NCBI GenBank assembly: GCA_041488095.1
Contig: JBGPOP010000062.1
Span: 1 to 14,887, forward strand
DNA: 14,887 bases
Origin: DASYPQ01 sp041488095
GTDB taxonomy: Bacteria > Planctomycetota > UBA1135 > GCA-002686595
Reading direction: 5' to 3'
Position numbers and translations under genes: made by a program. Positions 12,884 to 14,887 of this stretch are shown here, piece by piece (the stretch's first letter is position 1; every line of letters starts with the position of its first letter). The notes below the pieces were generated by a model. It was not told the DNA's origin. It saw only the letters and a program-made list of their open reading frames with translations, and ran no database searches.

Positions 12884-13061
12884 TCATGCGCCGGCGGGTG
12901 GCAGAGACGGTCAACTTCATGGCCGGTCCGGCTCGTGCTCGGCTGTTTCCCATCGAGTCGTACGCACTTGGGCGCAGTGCCTGGCGGAGTCGCGAAGTGG
13001 AACCGGCGAGGGAATTGGCCAGCCAGGAACTTGACCGTTTCGGCGAGCGGATGACGCATGA
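12884..13061. repeat. Long imperfect inverted repeat with central hairpin
   Basis: The left arm 12884-12926 and the reverse complement of 13019-13061 match at 32 of 43 bases without gaps, with invariant blocks TCATGCG and ACGGTCAA. The centre (about 12972) coincides with a hairpin GCACT (12964-12968) / AGTGC (12976-12980). Read inward as codons, both arms give similar peptides (M-R-x-x-x-A-E-T-V-x-F-x-A-G), and most differences sit in third positions. Confidence 0.7.
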
Positions 13062-13121
13062 AGAGACAGACGCGAGTCGATTCCAGTTCGCGTGTCGCGT
13101 CGTCGATCCACCGTTTCCCCG

Positions 13122-13127
13122 AGGAGG
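13122..13127 (+). promoter_or_regulatory. Ribosome binding site deciding the start of gene C
   Basis: AGGAGG eight bases before ATG 13136. An in-frame ATG at 13058 lies inside the inverted repeat and would put 26 polar residues before the signal peptide, so 13136 is preferred. Confidence 0.75.
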
Positions 13128-13135
13128 AAGTACTC

Positions 13136-14752
13136 ATGAGAACCCGGACAAGTCTGGGGCTGATCGTCGCCAGCTGCACGCTGCTCGGCGGTCGAGCGTT
13201 GGCCCAATTCTCGTTTTCCACCGCGAACGTCCCCGTGGGCACCGCTCCGGATGCCGCGGTCGTCGCCGATCTCGACGGCGACGGAGACCTCGACCTCGCC
13301 GTCACGAGCGACGCGCCGGACAAGGTCTCCTTGTTCTTCAACGCGGGAGACGGGACGTTCGGGGCACCCGTGAACGTCTTCCTGGCGTCGAGGACCGGAC
13401 CGCACACGCCGGTCGCAGGCGATCTCGACGGCGACGGCGACATCGACCTCGCGGTGTCGCTCCAGAAGGTGGACTCCGTCCAGCTCCTCGTGAACACGGG
13501 TGGAGTCTTCACCCCAGGAGCGAGCTTCGCGGTCGGCTCCCGGCCCCGAGATCTCGCGATCGGCGACCTGGACGGCGATCTCGATCCCGATCTCGTCGTC
13601 GTGAACCGGTCGGGCAACTCGGTGACCGTGCTGCGCAACGGCGGAGGTCTGTCCTTCACGATGACCACCTACCTCCTCGGGCTCGATCCGCGCGAGATCG
13701 CTCTCGGGGACGTGACGGGCGACGGCCTCTTCGACATCGCGGTCGCTGCCCACGATTCCGAGGCGGTCGTCATCCTGCGCAACCTCGGCGCGGCCGCGTT
13801 CGCGAACTTCGCGTCGCTCTCGACCTCCCCGCGCAAGCCGTCGGGCCTGACGCTGGCGCGCCTGGACGGGAACGCCACGCTCGACGTCGCGACGGCGGCC
13901 TCGAACAACGGCGTCGAGTCCGCGGTCGTGTTCCTGAACGCCGGGGGCGGCTCTTTCGGGGCTGGAACGCCCTTCCTCCTCAACGGTCTGAACGCCAATT
14001 CGATCGTCGCCGCGGACCTCGATGGCGACGGCGACCAGGACCTCGCCACGGCGAACGAGGACTCGAACGACGTGTCGCTGCTCCGGAACACCGGCGCCGG
14101 CGCTTTCGGAGCCCCGCAGATCGTCGGGGTCGGGACGCAGCCGGGGCAAGTCGTGGCCGCCGACCTCGACGGCAACGGTGCGACCGATCTCGTCACGACG
14201 AACACCGGGTCGGGGGACGTGACCGTGCTCCTGAACGGAGCGCTCGGCCCCTCGCCGATGTACTCGATGTGCGATCCTGGAGACACCGGCGTCGACGGGT
14301 GTCCGTGCCAGAACCCCCCGGCTGGGCTCGGTCGGGGTTGCGACAACTCGGCCAGCACGGGAGGAGCCCGGCTCACGGCGTCGGGCACGGCGTCGCTCTC
14401 GGGCGACACGCTCGTGTTCACGACTTCCGGCGAGCGCGCGACCGCGCTCAGCATCGTGCTGCAGGGAACGACGACGATTCCGGCCGGAACCGTGTACGGC
14501 CAGGGGATGCGGTGCATCGGCGGCGTGCTCAAGCGGCTGTACGTCAAGAACGCAACCGGCGGGTCGATCACCGCCCCTGCCGGCGGCGATCCGTCGGTGT
14601 CGGCGCGCTCGGCTGCGCTCGGCAATCCGATCTTGCCCGGGCAGAACCGCTTCTACCTCGTGTACTACCGCGACCCGGTCGTGCTCGGAGGCTGCGCGGC
14701 CACGAGCACCTTCAACGCGACGCAGGGTGGGCGGGTTTCGTGGACGCCGTGA
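13136..14752 (+). CDS. Gene C: secreted FG-GAP/VCBS-type propeller protein with six-Cys C-terminal module
   Basis: 538 residues. The signal peptide is residues 1-24 (M-R-T-R-T then hydrophobic, ending G-R-A-L-A-Q). Seven repeats of about 48 residues follow, with cores A-D-L-D-G-D-G-D-L-D-L-A-V (44), G-D-L-D-G-D-G-D-I-D-L-A-V (95), G-D-L-D-G-D-L-D-P-D-L-V-V (143), G-D-V-T-G-D-G-L-F-D-I-A-V (191), A-R-L-D-G-N-A-T-L-D-V-A-T (241), A-D-L-D-G-D-G-D-Q-D-L-A-T (293) and A-D-L-D-G-N-G-A-T-D-L-V-T (342). The D-x-D-G-D-x-D acidic loops bind calcium in integrin-like FG-GAP propellers; repeats 4, 5 and 7 have lost some ligands. Each repeat also has a strand like V-S-L-L-R-N-x-G-x-G-x-F. Seven repeats fit one closed propeller. 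Residues 379-538 are the shared six-Cys module. The role is probably cell-surface or matrix binding; no enzyme motif is seen. Confidence 0.92.
   Translation: MRTRTSLGLIVASCTLLGGRALAQFSFSTANVPVGTAPDAAVVADLDGDGDLDLAVTSDAPDKVSLFFNAGDGTFGAPVNVFLASRTGPHTPVAGDLDGDGDIDLAVSLQKVDSVQLLVNTGGVFTPGASFAVGSRPRDLAIGDLDGDLDPDLVVVNRSGNSVTVLRNGGGLSFTMTTYLLGLDPREIALGDVTGDGLFDIAVAAHDSEAVVILRNLGAAAFANFASLSTSPRKPSGLTLARLDGNATLDVATAASNNGVESAVVFLNAGGGSFGAGTPFLLNGLNANSIVAADLDGDGDQDLATANEDSNDVSLLRNTGAGAFGAPQIVGVGTQPGQVVAADLDGNGATDLVTTNTGSGDVTVLLNGALGPSPMYSMCDPGDTGVDGCPCQNPPAGLGRGCDNSASTGGARLTASGTASLSGDTLVFTTSGERATALSIVLQGTTTIPAGTVYGQGMRCIGGVLKRLYVKNATGGSITAPAGGDPSVSARSAALGNPILPGQNRFYLVYYRDPVVLGGCAATSTFNATQGGRVSWTP
14270..14749 (+). 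other. Six-Cys C-terminal module, copy C
   Basis: 160 residues from C379 to the end (C379, C389, C391, C402, C460, C520). It is close to copy B throughout, including G-E-R-x-T-A-L-S-I-x-L-Q-G and S-x-T-F-N-A. It begins right after the seventh FG-GAP repeat. Confidence 0.88.
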
Positions 14753-14887
14753 TTGCGCCAGGGAAAACCTGTGCGCGGAGGATCGTCATGACCTGACGTG
14801 AAACTGCGTTCGTGACCCGGCGGGTATCCAGTCCCGTCCGTCAACGGTTAGCCACCAGGCGGAAGCGAGTCTTGCGAGATGGTAGGG
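14753..14887. other. Right-edge sequence with no supported gene
   Basis: 135 bp after gene C. A weak hairpin CGTCA-5-TGACG lies at 14784-14798. A minus-strand frame is open from the right edge to a TGA at 14786-14788 (33 residues), but this is too short to judge. Confidence 0.4.

Larger units (their letters stand above)
12818..13135. other. Divergent intergenic region between genes B and C
   Basis: 318 bp between two divergent starts, each with a good ribosome site (AGGAG before 12817, AGGAGG at 13122-13127 before 13136). Most of it is taken up by the long imperfect inverted repeat 12884-13061. Both promoters must lie here or within the repeat; I see no clear consensus boxes. Confidence 0.6.

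Noticed and set aside
11642..13054. Plus-strand open frame opposite gene B
   Set aside because: Gene B has signal peptide, ribosome site, repeats and the shared tail; the opposite frame has V/R/D-rich shadow composition.
14786..14887. C-terminal fragment of a minus-strand gene entering from the right edge
   Set aside because: Only 33 residues are visible, no motif is recognised, and another minus frame is open there too; it cannot be told from chance.

Overview
The window is high-GC bacterial DNA. Its content suggests a planctomycete-like bacterium, probably of the lineage rich in secreted propeller proteins that share a Cys-rich 'CPCxN...GRGCxNS' C-terminus. The reasons are an ECF sigma factor of the acidobacterial/planctomycete type directly followed by a membrane Ser/Thr kinase with TPRs, several secreted beta-propeller proteins with that C-terminal module, a planctomycete-style zinc-ribbon transposase-like fragment, and a TlpA-like thioredoxin. 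The taxonomic call is an inference from gene style; there is no rRNA or other marker gene here.

Layout. Positions 1-162 (minus) hold the N-terminus of a zinc-ribbon, transposase-like protein running off the left edge. An SGNH/GDSL-hydrolase-like membrane-anchored protein follows (303-1394, minus). A small two-gene unit on plus encodes a GIY-YIG nuclease-like protein and a CPXCG zinc-ribbon protein (1518-1999, ATGA overlap). Converging on it is the most notable gene of the window, an exported TlpA-like thioredoxin (2034-2996, minus). Its first active-site Cys codon is an in-frame TGA (motif F-W-U-N-P-C), followed at once by a SECIS-like hairpin. I read it as a selenoprotein that a standard gene caller would break in two. 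About 550 bp of palindrome-rich DNA without a convincing gene follows, then a LolA-like exported protein (3553-4920).

The second half is dominated by secreted repeat proteins and one regulatory pair. Gene A (5077-6864) has seven 58-residue TolB/PD40-type repeats. Gene B (10895-12817, minus) has at least seven SBBP-like repeats. Gene C (13136-14752) has seven FG-GAP/VCBS-type repeats. All three have an N-terminal signal peptide and end in the same module of about 160 residues with six invariant cysteines, so three different propeller families carry one common tail. Between A and B lie two small hypothetical genes on minus, then a TIGR02999-like ECF sigma factor (7797-8426) and a Ser/Thr kinase-TM-TPR protein (8449-10935) forming an operon. 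The kinase gene and gene B converge and overlap by 41 bp. B and C diverge from a 318-bp region built around a long imperfect inverted repeat (12884-13061).

How they may work together (inference): the propeller proteins are envelope or extracellular proteins using a shared C-terminal export, anchoring or stability domain rich in cysteines. The exported Sec-thioredoxin could act on disulfides in the same compartment. The sigma/kinase pair is a plausible envelope-signal-responsive regulator. Nothing in the sequence proves these links.
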